Assembly (NCBI GenBank): GCA_017439405.1
Contig: JAFSJF010000036.1
Coordinates: 1-52,966 of the forward strand
Reading direction: 5' to 3'
Source of the DNA: Bacteroidales bacterium
Lineage (GTDB): Bacteria; Bacteroidota; Bacteroidia; Bacteroidales; F082
DNA length: 52,966 nucleotides
Shown here: piece after piece, positions 7,988 to 16,008 of the stretch
How positions within the stretch are numbered: the stretch's first letter is position 1
Layout: every line of letters starts with the position of its first letter
Position numbers and translations under genes: made by a program
The notes under the pieces: generated by a model
Told to the model about the DNA's origin: nothing
Databases searched by the model: none
Seen by the model: the letters and a program-made list of their open reading frames with translations, nothing else

Positions 7988-9796
7988 TCAGACCGAATCA
8001 CGGCTTTTTAAAGACCTTTCTCGCCCTTCATACGGGGCCTTACTCAGTTTTTTCTTGGCATTGTTGCGCAATTTGTCTATTGAATGAATCGATGTGCCAA
8101 AAATATCGGCTTCTTCCTGTCGTGAAACTCCAAAGAAGGACAAGATAAAATCTATTATCTCCGCTTCTGTCAGCTCAGGATGTTGGATCATTAGTTTTTC
8201 CCTTACTTCCGGATAAAGAGAGTCAAACACTTTTTTCAAGGCTTCCCATCTGCCCTCGTCGCCAAAAACAGCTTCTTCCAAATCCTTCAAACAGCTTTTC
8301 TTGCTCTGATTGTTTTTGAAGATGCACATCTTTTGTATAACAAGTGCTTCCTTATTAAGCGCTTCAGAAAGCTGACGGGCATAGTTCGTGCAAGCCTCTG
8401 CGGTTTCGTTGTATTTTTGGGCCAACTCTTGGTAATCCTTTTTGTTGGATTCCTGCATCATGGACAAGTCGGATACGGTTTTTACGCTGGTTTCGTGTTT
8501 TTTTTGGAGCTCTTTGTGCTGTTGCATGAAAAGGAAGAGGCTGTCTTTGGCTTCGGCTTCTTGCTTTCTGGATTGGGCCAAACGTATCTTAGATACGGCA
8601 AAAGCCAAAAACACCAACGCAGCCAACATGCTCAAGACAATGATAATGCGCTGTCTTCGTATCATTTTCTGATTCATCGCATTTTGCATAGAATCATAAT
8701 CATATTTCTGTTGGATTCCATATAAATTGTTATGTTCCCGAAAGCTCCTAACCTCATCAAGACAATCGTTATAATGTTTCCAATAGTGGAGAGCCAAAGA
8801 ATCGTTGTGTTGGCTTTCCGCAAACCGAGAAAGAGAGTTGTACGCTGAAACTTTGGTTTCCGTTTTCACATGGGCATGAGGCAGAAGGGAATCTACACAT
8901 TTGTAGTAAAGAGCAGCTGAATCCATTACTTGCATCTCAGCGAACACATCACCCGTGTTCATGTAAAGAAGAAGTAATTCCGTTTCATCAAGATTTGGTT
9001 CTCTATCAATAAGTTTGAGGCAAGCAAGAGCCTGTTTATAATCATTCTGCAATTGATATAGTACCGCATAGTTGTTCAAGATTTTCCGATTCAATTTGTC
9101 AATATCACTTTCCCTTGCATACATCAAACTCTGTTGAAAGCAGATTTCTGCATTCTCATGGTCACCGCTCACCATATAACATACCGCCATCATGTTCATA
9201 TTTATAGCCTTATCAACATTACGACTGCCAAAATTGTCCATGGCTTTTCTCAAAATGGCGAGAGCTTCCAGCTCCATACCATCAAAAAACAACAACTTTC
9301 CCATCCTGAATTCCGCCTGTGCCATAGCGAGACTATCCTTAGCAAGTTCTCCATACCGTTCCGCATCTTTGAACGAACGTATGGCATCAGCCTTGTCGTT
9401 ATAGTGGAGTTGCACGAATCCACTATAAAGCGCGGCGTGAGCGGCCTTATCGAATTTCTTCTTGCGGGCATAGTAATCGGCAGCACGCTCCAGTTCAGGG
9501 CTGGTGCTGAGGAAGGGCTTGTCGTCAAAAAACTCGTCGTCCATCAGCGGCGGAATCTCTTGCCCACGGTCGCCAAAGAGGGCTTCGGCCTGCAGCAGTG
9601 CCATATCCATACGGTGCTTCTCTTTAAAATAGACAGGCATGTGCAACACACTATCAATCAAAGCCACGGTGCTATCAGGGTCCGTATCAAACAATTGCTC
9701 AGCACGATGCACCATCTGCCGAGCCTCACGCCGTGGGCTGTTGCAAGAAGCCAAAGCCACCAGCAGAACCATCCCTATAAACAAACATCGTTTCAT
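7988..9796 (-). CDS. TPR lipoprotein with transmembrane segment, coiled coil and C-terminal HTH-like region
   Basis: A 602-residue protein. The N-terminus (MKRCLFIGMVLLVALASCNS) carries a lipobox-like LASC with Cys at 18. Residues ~25-370 are rich in helix pairs of TPR type (such as AHAALYSGFVQLHYNDKADAIRSFKDAERYG). A single membrane helix follows at about 384-402 (IIIVLSMLAALVFLAFAVS), then a charged coiled coil to about residue 480. The end (LTEAEIIDFILSFFGVSRQEEADIFGTS.HSIDKLRNNAKKKL, ~541-590) resembles a LuxR-like helix-turn-helix. This is the layout of Bacteroidota TPR regulators in which an outside sensor is joined to an inside DNA-binding part. A protein both lipidated and membrane-spanning would be odd, so the N-terminus may act as a plain signal. 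Targets unknown. Confidence 0.75.
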   Translation of the reverse strand: MKRCLFIGMVLLVALASCNSPRREARQMVHRAEQLFDTDPDSTVALIDSVLHMPVYFKEKHRMDMALLQAEALFGDRGQEIPPLMDDEFFDDKPFLSTSPELERAADYYARKKKFDKAAHAALYSGFVQLHYNDKADAIRSFKDAERYGELAKDSLAMAQAEFRMGKLLFFDGMELEALAILRKAMDNFGSRNVDKAINMNMMAVCYMVSGDHENAEICFQQSLMYARESDIDKLNRKILNNYAVLYQLQNDYKQALACLKLIDREPNLDETELLLLYMNTGDVFAEMQVMDSAALYYKCVDSLLPHAHVKTETKVSAYNSLSRFAESQHNDSLALHYWKHYNDCLDEVRSFREHNNLYGIQQKYDYDSMQNAMNQKMIRRQRIIIVLSMLAALVFLAFAVSKIRLAQSRKQEAEAKDSLFLFMQQHKELQKKHETSVKTVSDLSMMQESNKKDYQELAQKYNETAEACTNYARQLSEALNKEALVIQKMCIFKNNQSKKSCLKDLEEAVFGDEGRWEALKKVFDSLYPEVREKLMIQHPELTEAEIIDFILSFFGVSRQEEADIFGTSIHSIDKLRNNAKKKLSKAPYEGRERSLKSRDSV

Positions 9797-9884
9797 GGTT
9801 GCAAAAATAGCAAAAATAAATCATCACAAATATACATTCACGTTTTTCCAAAATTGCTACCTTTGCCGCCATAATTGCAGAACC
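9797..9884. promoter_or_regulatory. Divergent promoter region between the TPR regulator and the ABC ATPase
   Basis: Plus strand: TACCTTTG at 9858-9865 is an exact -7 element about 20 bp before the ABC ATPase start, but I see no convincing -33. Minus strand: TATATTTG at 9827-9834, and TATTTTTG at 9802-9809 with TTTG at 9827-9830 (spacer 17). The latter would give an almost leaderless transcript of the TPR gene. Confidence 0.45.
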
Positions 9885-10796
9885 ATGTCCATCCAAATCA
9901 ACCATATCACCAAGCGTTACGGCGAGCAACTCGCCCTCAACGACGTTTCGCTCACCGTCAATAAAGGTATCGTCGGACTGCTCGGTCCCAACGGAGCGGG
10001 CAAGTCGACACTGATGAAAATCATCACCTGCTTCATCCCGCCCACCTTGGGCACGGTGAGCGTGGAAGGCCACGACGTCATCGACGACCCGATGGCCGTC
10101 AAGCGCATCGTGGGCTACCTGCCTGAGCACAATCCGCTCTACTTGGACATGTACGTGCGCGAATACCTTGAGTTCGTGGCTGGCGTGCATCAAATGAAAG
10201 GCGAAGCCGCCCACAAGCGCATCGAGGCGATGATCGAGGAGACGGGACTTGGCATTGAGGCGCACAAGAAAATCGGGGCCCTCTCGAAGGGCTACCGCCA
10301 GCGTGTGGGCCTCGCCCAAGCCATGATGCACGACCCGCAGGTGCTCATCCTCGACGAACCCACCTCGGGCCTCGATCCCAACCAGCTCATCGACATCCGC
10401 AACCTCATCAGCAGCCTCGGCAAGGAGAAGACCGTGCTGCTCTCGACCCACATCATGCAGGAGGTGGAGGCCATCTGCGAGCGCGCCATCATCATCAACA
10501 AAGGTGTGGTGGTGGCCGACGACAAGATCGAAAACCTGAAACAGGAGAACGCGGCCAGCAACGTCGTCGTCGTGGAGTTTGAAAGCGAGGTGAGCGAAAG
10601 CCTCTTGCGCAGCATCCCGATGGTGAGCAAGGTGCAGCAAGTGAAGGCCAACCACTGGATCCTTGAGCCGCAGGGCGACGCCGACATCCGCGCCAACCTG
10701 ATGCGCTGGTCGGTGGAACGTGGCCTCATCATCAAGACGTTGCAGAAAGAGGACTTGAGCATCGAGGAGGCTTTCCAGAAGCTGACGAAGAATTGA
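9885..10796 (+). CDS. ABC transporter ATP-binding protein, GldA-like
   Basis: I took the ATG at 9885 (MSIQINHITKRYGEQLAL) as start: it is 20 bp after a TACCTTTG promoter element, and upstream in-frame codons are antisense to the TPR gene. The 303-residue protein has a full set of ABC ATPase motifs: Walker A GPNGAGKST, Q-loop region YLPEHNPLY, signature LSKGYRQRVGLAQ, Walker B VLILDEPTSGLDPNQ, and the switch histidine in LLSTHIMQEVEA. Length and the 'HNPLY...YL.F.A..' segment match GldA-type exporters, which energise ABC exporters and in some Bacteroidota serve gliding. No permease (GldF/GldG-like) gene lies beside it, so the partner must be encoded elsewhere. The next feature is tRNA-Asp. Confidence 0.85.
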   Translation: MSIQINHITKRYGEQLALNDVSLTVNKGIVGLLGPNGAGKSTLMKIITCFIPPTLGTVSVEGHDVIDDPMAVKRIVGYLPEHNPLYLDMYVREYLEFVAGVHQMKGEAAHKRIEAMIEETGLGIEAHKKIGALSKGYRQRVGLAQAMMHDPQVLILDEPTSGLDPNQLIDIRNLISSLGKEKTVLLSTHIMQEVEAICERAIIINKGVVVADDKIENLKQENAASNVVVVEFESEVSESLLRSIPMVSKVQQVKANHWILEPQGDADIRANLMRWSVERGLIIKTLQKEDLSIEEAFQKLTKN

Positions 10797-10901
10797 TGTC
10801 GGGTTGGCTTTATGGGAATTTTTTTGTATTTATAAACTATTGTAAATCAACGATATAAATACAAATCGACAAAAATAGTTGAAAAAAAACGAAAAAAATG
10901 C

Positions 10902-10931
10902 TTGCCGGTTCGGAAAAATGTTGTACTTTTG
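10902..10931 (+). promoter_or_regulatory. Promoter for tRNA-Asp
   Basis: TTG at 10902-10904, a 19-bp spacer, and TACTTTTG at 10924-10931 form a textbook Bacteroidota promoter 38 bp before the tRNA. Confidence 0.7.
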
Positions 10932-10969
10932 CACCCGCAAAGCAAAGCAATAGAGTTCTTTTTCAGGCT

Positions 10970-11044
10970 GGTCCGGTAGTTCAGCTTGGTTAGAATGCCT
11001 GCCTGTCACGCAGGAGGTCGCGAGTTCGAGTCTCGTCCGGACCG
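10970..11044 (+). tRNA. tRNA-Asp (anticodon GTC)
   Basis: The acceptor stem GGTCCGG (10970-10976) pairs with CCGGACC (11037-11043), with G as discriminator base. The anticodon arm CCTGC-CTGTCAC-GCAGG carries GTC. The T-loop is TTCGAGT within GCGAG/CTCGT. The total is 75 nt. The CCA end is not encoded. No integrated element or partial tRNA duplicate is seen next to it. Confidence 0.97.
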
Positions 11045-11084
11045 CAAAGAGCGCAAGTGATTGAAACTTGCGCTCTTTGCTTTT
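11044..11084 (+). terminator. Strong intrinsic terminator after tRNA-Asp
   Basis: A perfect 14-bp stem GCAAAGAGCGCAAG (11044-11057) pairs with CTTGCGCTCTTTGC (11067-11080), with a 9-nt loop followed by TTTT. Its first base is the tRNA discriminator position. Confidence 0.85.
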
Positions 11085-11157
11085 ATGGCACACCCAATAG
11101 TCCTGCAACCCAACTGATTCAAAACTCATGGCGTGTCAACCCAAGGTAAAAAAATAC

Positions 11158-11188
11158 TTGACAGTAGGGTGTTTTTTCTCTACTTTTG
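11158..11188 (+). promoter_or_regulatory. Promoter of the surface-polysaccharide operon
   Basis: TTG at 11158-11160, a 20-bp spacer and TACTTTTG at 11181-11188 precede the first polysaccharide gene (start 11215). I see no inverted repeats around it of the sort that make capsule promoters invertible in Bacteroides, and no UpxY/UpxZ-type antiterminator gene. The locus therefore looks constitutively oriented. Confidence 0.7.
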
Positions 11189-11214
11189 CCGCCAAAACCA
11201 CGCACTCAACGTCG

Positions 11215-12306
11215 ATGAAAGAAATTGACCTTAACAATAAGAAGATTCTGGTGACAGGCTGCGCCGGCTTTATCGGAGCAATCCTGATAATGAGGCTACT
11301 GGATGAAATGAAGGGTGGCGTCATAGTGGGAATCGACAGCCTTAACGACTACTACAATCCCGCCCTCAAGAGGTATCGCTTGAACCTTGTCGCCGAGAAG
11401 CATATTTCCATAAAACCTATTCATTCGACTGATTGTAAAATAGTTAAACACTCCATTGCCGACCATGGTTTCATCGAAAGGCTCTTCGATGAGTACCAAT
11501 TCGACATTGTCGTAAACCTTGCCGCCCAGGCAGGTGTCCGCTACAGCATCGAGCACCCCGACGCCTACATCGAAAGCAACGTCATCGGGTTTTATAACAT
11601 CCTCGAAGCCTGCCGCCACCATCCCGTGCAGCATCTTGTCTATGCCAGCAGCTCCAGCGTGTATGGCGGCAACAAGAAAGTGCCTTTCAGCACCGACGAC
11701 AAGGTGGATAACCCTGTGTCGTTGTATGCCGCGACGAAGAAGAGCAACGAGCTGATGGCGCATTGCTACAGCAAGCTCTACGACATTCCCTCAACGGGAT
11801 TGCGGTTCTTCACAGTGTATGGTCCGGCAGGCCGTCCCGACATGGCGTATTTCAGCTTCACAGAAAAACTGCTGAAGGGTGAGACCATTCAGATATACAA
11901 CTACGGCAACTGCCGCCGCGACTTCTCCTACATCGACGACATCGTGGAGGGCGTTTTGCGGGTGATGAAGGGCGCTCCAGAGCGAAAGACGGGCGACGAC
12001 GGCCTGCCAGTGCCGCCATACGCCATTTACAATATTGGCGGTGGCCAGCCTGAGAACTTGCTCGACTTCGTGCAGACACTTCAAGAAGAATTGCTGAGAG
12101 CTGGCTTGTTGCCGCAGAATTATGATTTTGAAGCACATAAAAAGTTAGTGCCCATGCAGCCCGGCGATGTGCCTGTCACCTATGCCGACACCACGGCCTT
12201 GGAACGCGACTTCGGCTTCACGCCGAAAACCACACTGAGAGAGGGGCTTGGGAAGTTTGCAGAGTGGTATAAAAACTACTATTCACCAACCGCTATTCAA
12301 AAATGA
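11215..12306 (+). CDS. NAD-dependent sugar epimerase, UDP-glucuronate 4-epimerase-like
   Basis: The start at 11215 (MKEIDLNNKKILVTGCAGFIG) follows the operon promoter; earlier in-frame codons overlap the promoter. The 363-residue protein is an extended short-chain dehydrogenase/reductase. It has the glycine-rich NAD site TGCAGFIGAILIMRLL near residue 13, VNLAAQAGVRYSIEHP, the Ser of YASSSSVYG, and the catalytic YAATK (YxxxK). The segment GIDSLNDYYNPALKRYRL is characteristic of CapI/GAE-type UDP-glucuronate 4-epimerases, which make UDP-galacturonate for surface glycans in the cytoplasm. It is the first gene of the 19-kb polysaccharide operon and overlaps the flippase gene by 4 bp. The exact sugar is not provable from sequence. 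Confidence 0.85.
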   Translation: MKEIDLNNKKILVTGCAGFIGAILIMRLLDEMKGGVIVGIDSLNDYYNPALKRYRLNLVAEKHISIKPIHSTDCKIVKHSIADHGFIERLFDEYQFDIVVNLAAQAGVRYSIEHPDAYIESNVIGFYNILEACRHHPVQHLVYASSSSVYGGNKKVPFSTDDKVDNPVSLYAATKKSNELMAHCYSKLYDIPSTGLRFFTVYGPAGRPDMAYFSFTEKLLKGETIQIYNYGNCRRDFSYIDDIVEGVLRVMKGAPERKTGDDGLPVPPYAIYNIGGGQPENLLDFVQTLQEELLRAGLLPQNYDFEAHKKLVPMQPGDVPVTYADTTALERDFGFTPKTTLREGLGKFAEWYKNYYSPTAIQK

Positions 12307-13778
12307 CACAGCAGGGCTTGAAACAGAAAGCCGTCAAAGGCATGGCTTGGTCGGCGGTGCAACGCTATTCGACGATGCTCATCCAGTTCGTCTCGGGCAT
12401 CATCCTTGCGCGACTGCTCACACCTTACGACTACGGCTGCATCGGCATGTTGATGATTTTCATGGTTCTGGCCGAGTCGATGATTGACGGCGGCTTCGGC
12501 TCAGCCCTTATCCAGAAAAAGAATCCCACACAGACCGACTATTCCACCATCTTCTTCTGGAACATGGGGCTGTCGGTGGTGCTCTATGCCGTGCTTTTCC
12601 TGTCGGCTCCCGCCATTGCAAGGTTCTATGGCATCCCCCTGTTGAGCAACGTATTGAGGGTTCAGGGGTTAGTGCTTTTCGTTTATGCCTTCAACATCGT
12701 GCAGCGCAACCAGCTACAGAAGAAACTGAACTTCAAGGTGCTTTCCATCGTCACCATCCTGACTTCGATTACCGCGCTGACGGTCACCGTCGTCATGGCC
12801 TATAAGGGTTTTGGCGTTTGGGCGTTGGTGGCGCAGAACATACTGACGGCTTTGATTCCGGCCCTTGTTTTCTGGTTCTACGTCAAGTGGCGTCCGCAGT
12901 GGGTTTTCTCGTGGCAATCGTTCCGCGAGCTTTTCGGCTTCGGATTCTACATGTTCCTGACGCAGCTATTGAATCAGTTTGGCCAGCAGATTCAGGGCTT
13001 GCTCATTGGCAGGTTCTATAACGCCTCCACCATGGGCTACTACTCCAAGGCCAACTCCACCGAGCGCCTTGCCTCGACCAGCATCTCCAAAGTGATGTCG
13101 CAAGTGACTTACCCCCTTTATGCCGAAGCGCAGGACGACAAGGCCATGTTGGGCAACATGATCAAGAAAATCACGATGACGTTGTCGTATGTCACCTTCC
13201 CGCTGATGTTCATACTGCTGCTGTGCGCCGAGCCGCTTTTCACCTTGCTCTATTCCGACCGATGGGCAGCCAGCGTGCCTTATTTCCAGGTGCTTTGCAT
13301 CGCCGGACTTGCCTATAGCTTGCAGTCCGTGAACTACCAGTCGGTGGCCGCCATCGGCAAAAGCAAGACGATGTTCGTCTGGACCTTCATCAAGCGAGCC
13401 GTGGGCATCCTCTTTGTCATCGCGGGCCTGTTGTTTTATGGCATGAAAGGATTGCTGGTTGGTATGGTGGTGAACACGTGGTTCTCTTATTTCATTAACA
13501 TCTGGCTTGTGTCCAAGCATATCGGCTACCGTTGGCAAAGTCAGATGCTCGACATCTTGCCCGTTTTTATAGCCTCTCTGCTTGCTGCCGCTGTGTCCTA
13601 CTTCGCCGGGAGGCTCTGTTCCCTGTCGCTCTATGCCGACGGGGCGCTGAAGCTTGTCGTTTTTATGGCGCTGTATGTGGGATGGTCGCTGCTGTTCCGC
13701 CCCGAGGCTTATCAGTTGTTCCATACGACCATCGAACCCTTCACCAAGAAACTGAAACGAAAAACGAAGAAGAAATGA
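12303..13778 (+). CDS. Wzx-type polysaccharide flippase (MOP superfamily, WzxC-like)
   Basis: A 491-residue integral membrane protein with about 12-14 hydrophobic helices. It starts MTQQGLKQKAVKGMAWSAVQRYSTMLIQFVSGIILARLLTPYDYG, a pattern typical of the polysaccharide-biosynthesis/WzxC group. It should move the lipid-linked repeat unit from the cytoplasmic to the periplasmic face of the inner membrane for polymerisation by the EpsG-like protein encoded further on. The C-terminus is strongly basic (KKLKRKTKKK). It overlaps the upstream epimerase gene and the downstream ATPase gene by 4 bp each (ATGA), so the three are translationally coupled. Confidence 0.88.
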   Translation: MTQQGLKQKAVKGMAWSAVQRYSTMLIQFVSGIILARLLTPYDYGCIGMLMIFMVLAESMIDGGFGSALIQKKNPTQTDYSTIFFWNMGLSVVLYAVLFLSAPAIARFYGIPLLSNVLRVQGLVLFVYAFNIVQRNQLQKKLNFKVLSIVTILTSITALTVTVVMAYKGFGVWALVAQNILTALIPALVFWFYVKWRPQWVFSWQSFRELFGFGFYMFLTQLLNQFGQQIQGLLIGRFYNASTMGYYSKANSTERLASTSISKVMSQVTYPLYAEAQDDKAMLGNMIKKITMTLSYVTFPLMFILLLCAEPLFTLLYSDRWAASVPYFQVLCIAGLAYSLQSVNYQSVAAIGKSKTMFVWTFIKRAVGILFVIAGLLFYGMKGLLVGMVVNTWFSYFINIWLVSKHIGYRWQSQMLDILPVFIASLLAAAVSYFAGRLCSLSLYADGALKLVVFMALYVGWSLLFRPEAYQLFHTTIEPFTKKLKRKTKKK

Positions 13779-15352
13779 GCATATACATCAATAAGGGAAA
13801 CGAAGGGTTCAGGCGAATCCGTAATAGCGAGTTCGTTGACAAATCAGGACTCATATCAGTCGTCAACTCCACGCTGTTTACTCGGAATTGCTTCAGTTGC
13901 GTCACTCGTAGCCGACGCTTTGGAAAAACAATGGCGGCGGAAATGCTTCAGGCCTACTATGACCACTCGTGCGACTCGCGTAACCTGTTCGCAGACTTGG
14001 AGATTGCCAACCATCCCTCGTTTGAGGAGCATCTGAACAAATATCCCGTCATTTATCTTGACATGACCCGATTCACGTCGGGAAATGACGGTGATAATGT
14101 GGTGGGCGAGATCGAGAAGAGGGTAAAGGAAGAGATTGCAGCCACTTATCCTGACATTCCAGTGAAGAGCGATGACGACCTGATGGACTTTCTGTTGCGT
14201 GTGGCAGGTAAGACAGGTGAGCGTTTTATCATCATCATTGACGAGTGGGACGCACCGTGCCGCATGTATGCAGGCAAGCCACAAGCCATGGACAAGTATG
14301 TGGATTGGCTTCGTCGTATGTTCAAGGATGTCACTGCCATCCAAGCTCTTGCCGGGGTGTATATGACAGGTATACTGCCCATCAAGAAGTACAAGACAGA
14401 GTCTGCACTGAACAATTTCATAGAATATTCTATGGTGGAGCCCCGCAAGATGGCCTGCTATTTCGGGTTCACTAAGGACGAAGTCATTGCCCTCGCCAAA
14501 AAGCATGACGTGGACTTTGACGAACTGGAGAAATGGTATGACGGCTACCAGATAGGCGATGAGATGTCGATGTTCAATCCCAACAGCGTCATGCAGGCTG
14601 TTGACGCTGGCCGATGCCGCAGTTTCTGGGCTTCCACCGGCTCTTTTGATGCCGTGACCCATTACATTGGCATGAATTTCGAAGGATTGAAGGATGATAT
14701 CATCGACATGTTGGGGGGCGTGCGTGTAAAGGTAAATCCCACCAAGTTCCAAAATGACATGTCAATTGTTCGCAGCAAGGACGATGTGCTGACTGTGCTC
14801 ATCCACTTGGGCTACTTGTCGTTCGATTGGCGACGCAGCGAGTGCTATGTGCCGAACAAGGAGGTGGGCGACGAACTGCTGAACGCCGTGGAAGAGAACA
14901 AGTGGGGGCTGGTAGTCAAGGCAATCAACCAATCGGAAGCACTGCTCAAGGCCACCCTTCGTGGCGACAGCGACCATGTGACACGCACGCTGCGAGCCAT
15001 GCACAGCGACGAGACCAGCGCTTTCTCCTATAACGACGAGAACTCTCTGGCCTGTGTCCTCAGCATAGCCTATTACTACGCCCGCAACGACTATCATATC
15101 CACCGTGAGTATCCCATCGGCGAAGGCTATGCCGACCTGGTACTCATACCCCGCAAGAACGTCTCGTCGTCGGCACTGGTCATTGAGTTGAAATACGACA
15201 AAAGCACACAGGCCGCCATCAGCCAAATCAAGGCCCGCAACTACCCGCAGGCAGTTGCCGACTACACAGGCGACATCCTTCTTGTAGGTATCAACTATGA
15301 CAAGAAGACAAAGCAGCATGAGTGTCGGATTGAAAAGTGGAATATCGAATAA
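13775..15352 (+). CDS. AAA-ATPase_like / PD-(D/E)XK-like fusion protein
   Basis: The start at 13775 (MSIYINKGNEGFRRIRNSEFVDKSG) was chosen because it overlaps the flippase stop as ATGA and gives the standard family N-terminus. The 525-residue protein has a Walker A-like RSRRFGKTM near residue 45 and Walker B FIIIIDEWDAP near 150 (AAA-ATPase_like, PF09820 type). The C-terminal PD-(D/E)XK nuclease-like part (PF08011 type) has YADLVLIP then LVIELKYDK. The family is abundant in Bacteroidales and its function is not established. Placement inside a polysaccharide operon, translationally coupled to the flippase, is striking. It may be a passenger gene or an unrecognised accessory. A second, different ATPase/nuclease lies two genes on. 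Confidence 0.85.
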   Translation: MSIYINKGNEGFRRIRNSEFVDKSGLISVVNSTLFTRNCFSCVTRSRRFGKTMAAEMLQAYYDHSCDSRNLFADLEIANHPSFEEHLNKYPVIYLDMTRFTSGNDGDNVVGEIEKRVKEEIAATYPDIPVKSDDDLMDFLLRVAGKTGERFIIIIDEWDAPCRMYAGKPQAMDKYVDWLRRMFKDVTAIQALAGVYMTGILPIKKYKTESALNNFIEYSMVEPRKMACYFGFTKDEVIALAKKHDVDFDELEKWYDGYQIGDEMSMFNPNSVMQAVDAGRCRSFWASTGSFDAVTHYIGMNFEGLKDDIIDMLGGVRVKVNPTKFQNDMSIVRSKDDVLTVLIHLGYLSFDWRRSECYVPNKEVGDELLNAVEENKWGLVVKAINQSEALLKATLRGDSDHVTRTLRAMHSDETSAFSYNDENSLACVLSIAYYYARNDYHIHREYPIGEGYADLVLIPRKNVSSSALVIELKYDKSTQAAISQIKARNYPQAVADYTGDILLVGINYDKKTKQHECRIEKWNIE

Positions 15353-15391
15353 AACAAAGGGATCTGCTCAACAAATTCAATAAAAATAGAA

Positions 15392-15934
15392 ATGAGTATC
15401 GCAAAAGACTTCAAAATCTGGTTGGAAGACCTCCTCTGCATCAGCAACTACGACCGTAAGGTGGAAAGGAAGTTCTGGAAAATGCGCCGCCTCTACGAGA
15501 AGGGTGGCTACATCAACCGCAAGCGTGCCAAGCGTATGGAGAATAAGTTACAGGAGAAATACCAATTGAAAATACCTTGCACGGTGAAGATTGGCAAGAA
15601 CTTCCAGATACGCCACCCAATGGGCATCCGCATAGGCAAGACTGCAGAGGTGGGAGACAACTGCAAGGTTTATCCCTTTTTCGTTGCCATGGCCGCAGTC
15701 ACTTCCGATCAAGACCGCATTAAGAACCACGTCCGCTGGCATGCCAAGATTGGCAACGACTGCCTCCTCTGCTCCAAGGCCACAGTGATAGGCCCCGTCA
15801 CCATCGGTGACGACGTCACCATCGGAGCCTGCGCCATCGTCACCAAGGACGTGCCCTCCCACAGCGTGGTGAAAGGCTTGAACCAAGTTCGCCCGAAGCG
15901 GCCGGAAGAGATACCGGAGAAATATAAAGTTTAG
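15392..15934 (+). CDS. Hexapeptide-repeat acetyltransferase (serine acetyltransferase-like)
   Basis: A 180-residue protein. Residues ~60-165 show the left-handed beta-helix pattern of hexapeptide acyltransferases: VKIGKNFQIRHPMGIRIGKTAEVGDNCKV, IGNDCLLCSKATVIGPVTIGDDVTIGACAIVTKDVPSHSVV. The last block, with the VTIGAGAVVTKDVP-like turn, is typical of serine acetyltransferase/sugar O-acetyltransferases. The basic N-terminal helix (YDRKVERKFWKMRRLYEKGG) is shared with polysaccharide-locus members. It probably acetylates a sugar of the repeat unit using acetyl-CoA. It lies 39 bp after the ATPase gene. Confidence 0.82.
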   Translation: MSIAKDFKIWLEDLLCISNYDRKVERKFWKMRRLYEKGGYINRKRAKRMENKLQEKYQLKIPCTVKIGKNFQIRHPMGIRIGKTAEVGDNCKVYPFFVAMAAVTSDQDRIKNHVRWHAKIGNDCLLCSKATVIGPVTIGDDVTIGACAIVTKDVPSHSVVKGLNQVRPKRPEEIPEKYKV

Positions 15935-16000
15935 AGTTTGGAGTTTGGAGTCAGTTGAAAGAAAGAATTTAGAGTTTAGAGACAGCTGAAAGAAAGAAAA
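15935..16000. repeat. Short direct repeats in an intergenic spacer
   Basis: Two related blocks follow each other. Each is a GTTTAGAGTTTGGAG-like run followed by CAGTTGAAAGAAAGAA or CAGCTGAAAGAAAGAA. A similar run, TAGAGTTTGGAAATGAAAG, recurs just after the next gene at about 17608. These simple repeats fill several spacers of the operon. Confidence 0.5.
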
Positions 16001-16008
16001 GATTGGCA

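Noticed and set aside
9726-10655. 309-codon open frame antisense to the ABC ATPase
   Set aside because: The ABC ATPase motifs are unambiguous on the plus strand; the antisense product is His/Val-rich without domains.
10970-11200. tRNA-Asp as attachment site of an integrated element
   Set aside because: No integrase gene or second copy of the tRNA 3' end was seen; the following locus begins with its own promoter.
11084-11215. Invertible capsule promoter
   Set aside because: No inverted repeats bracket the promoter and no recombinase gene is nearby.
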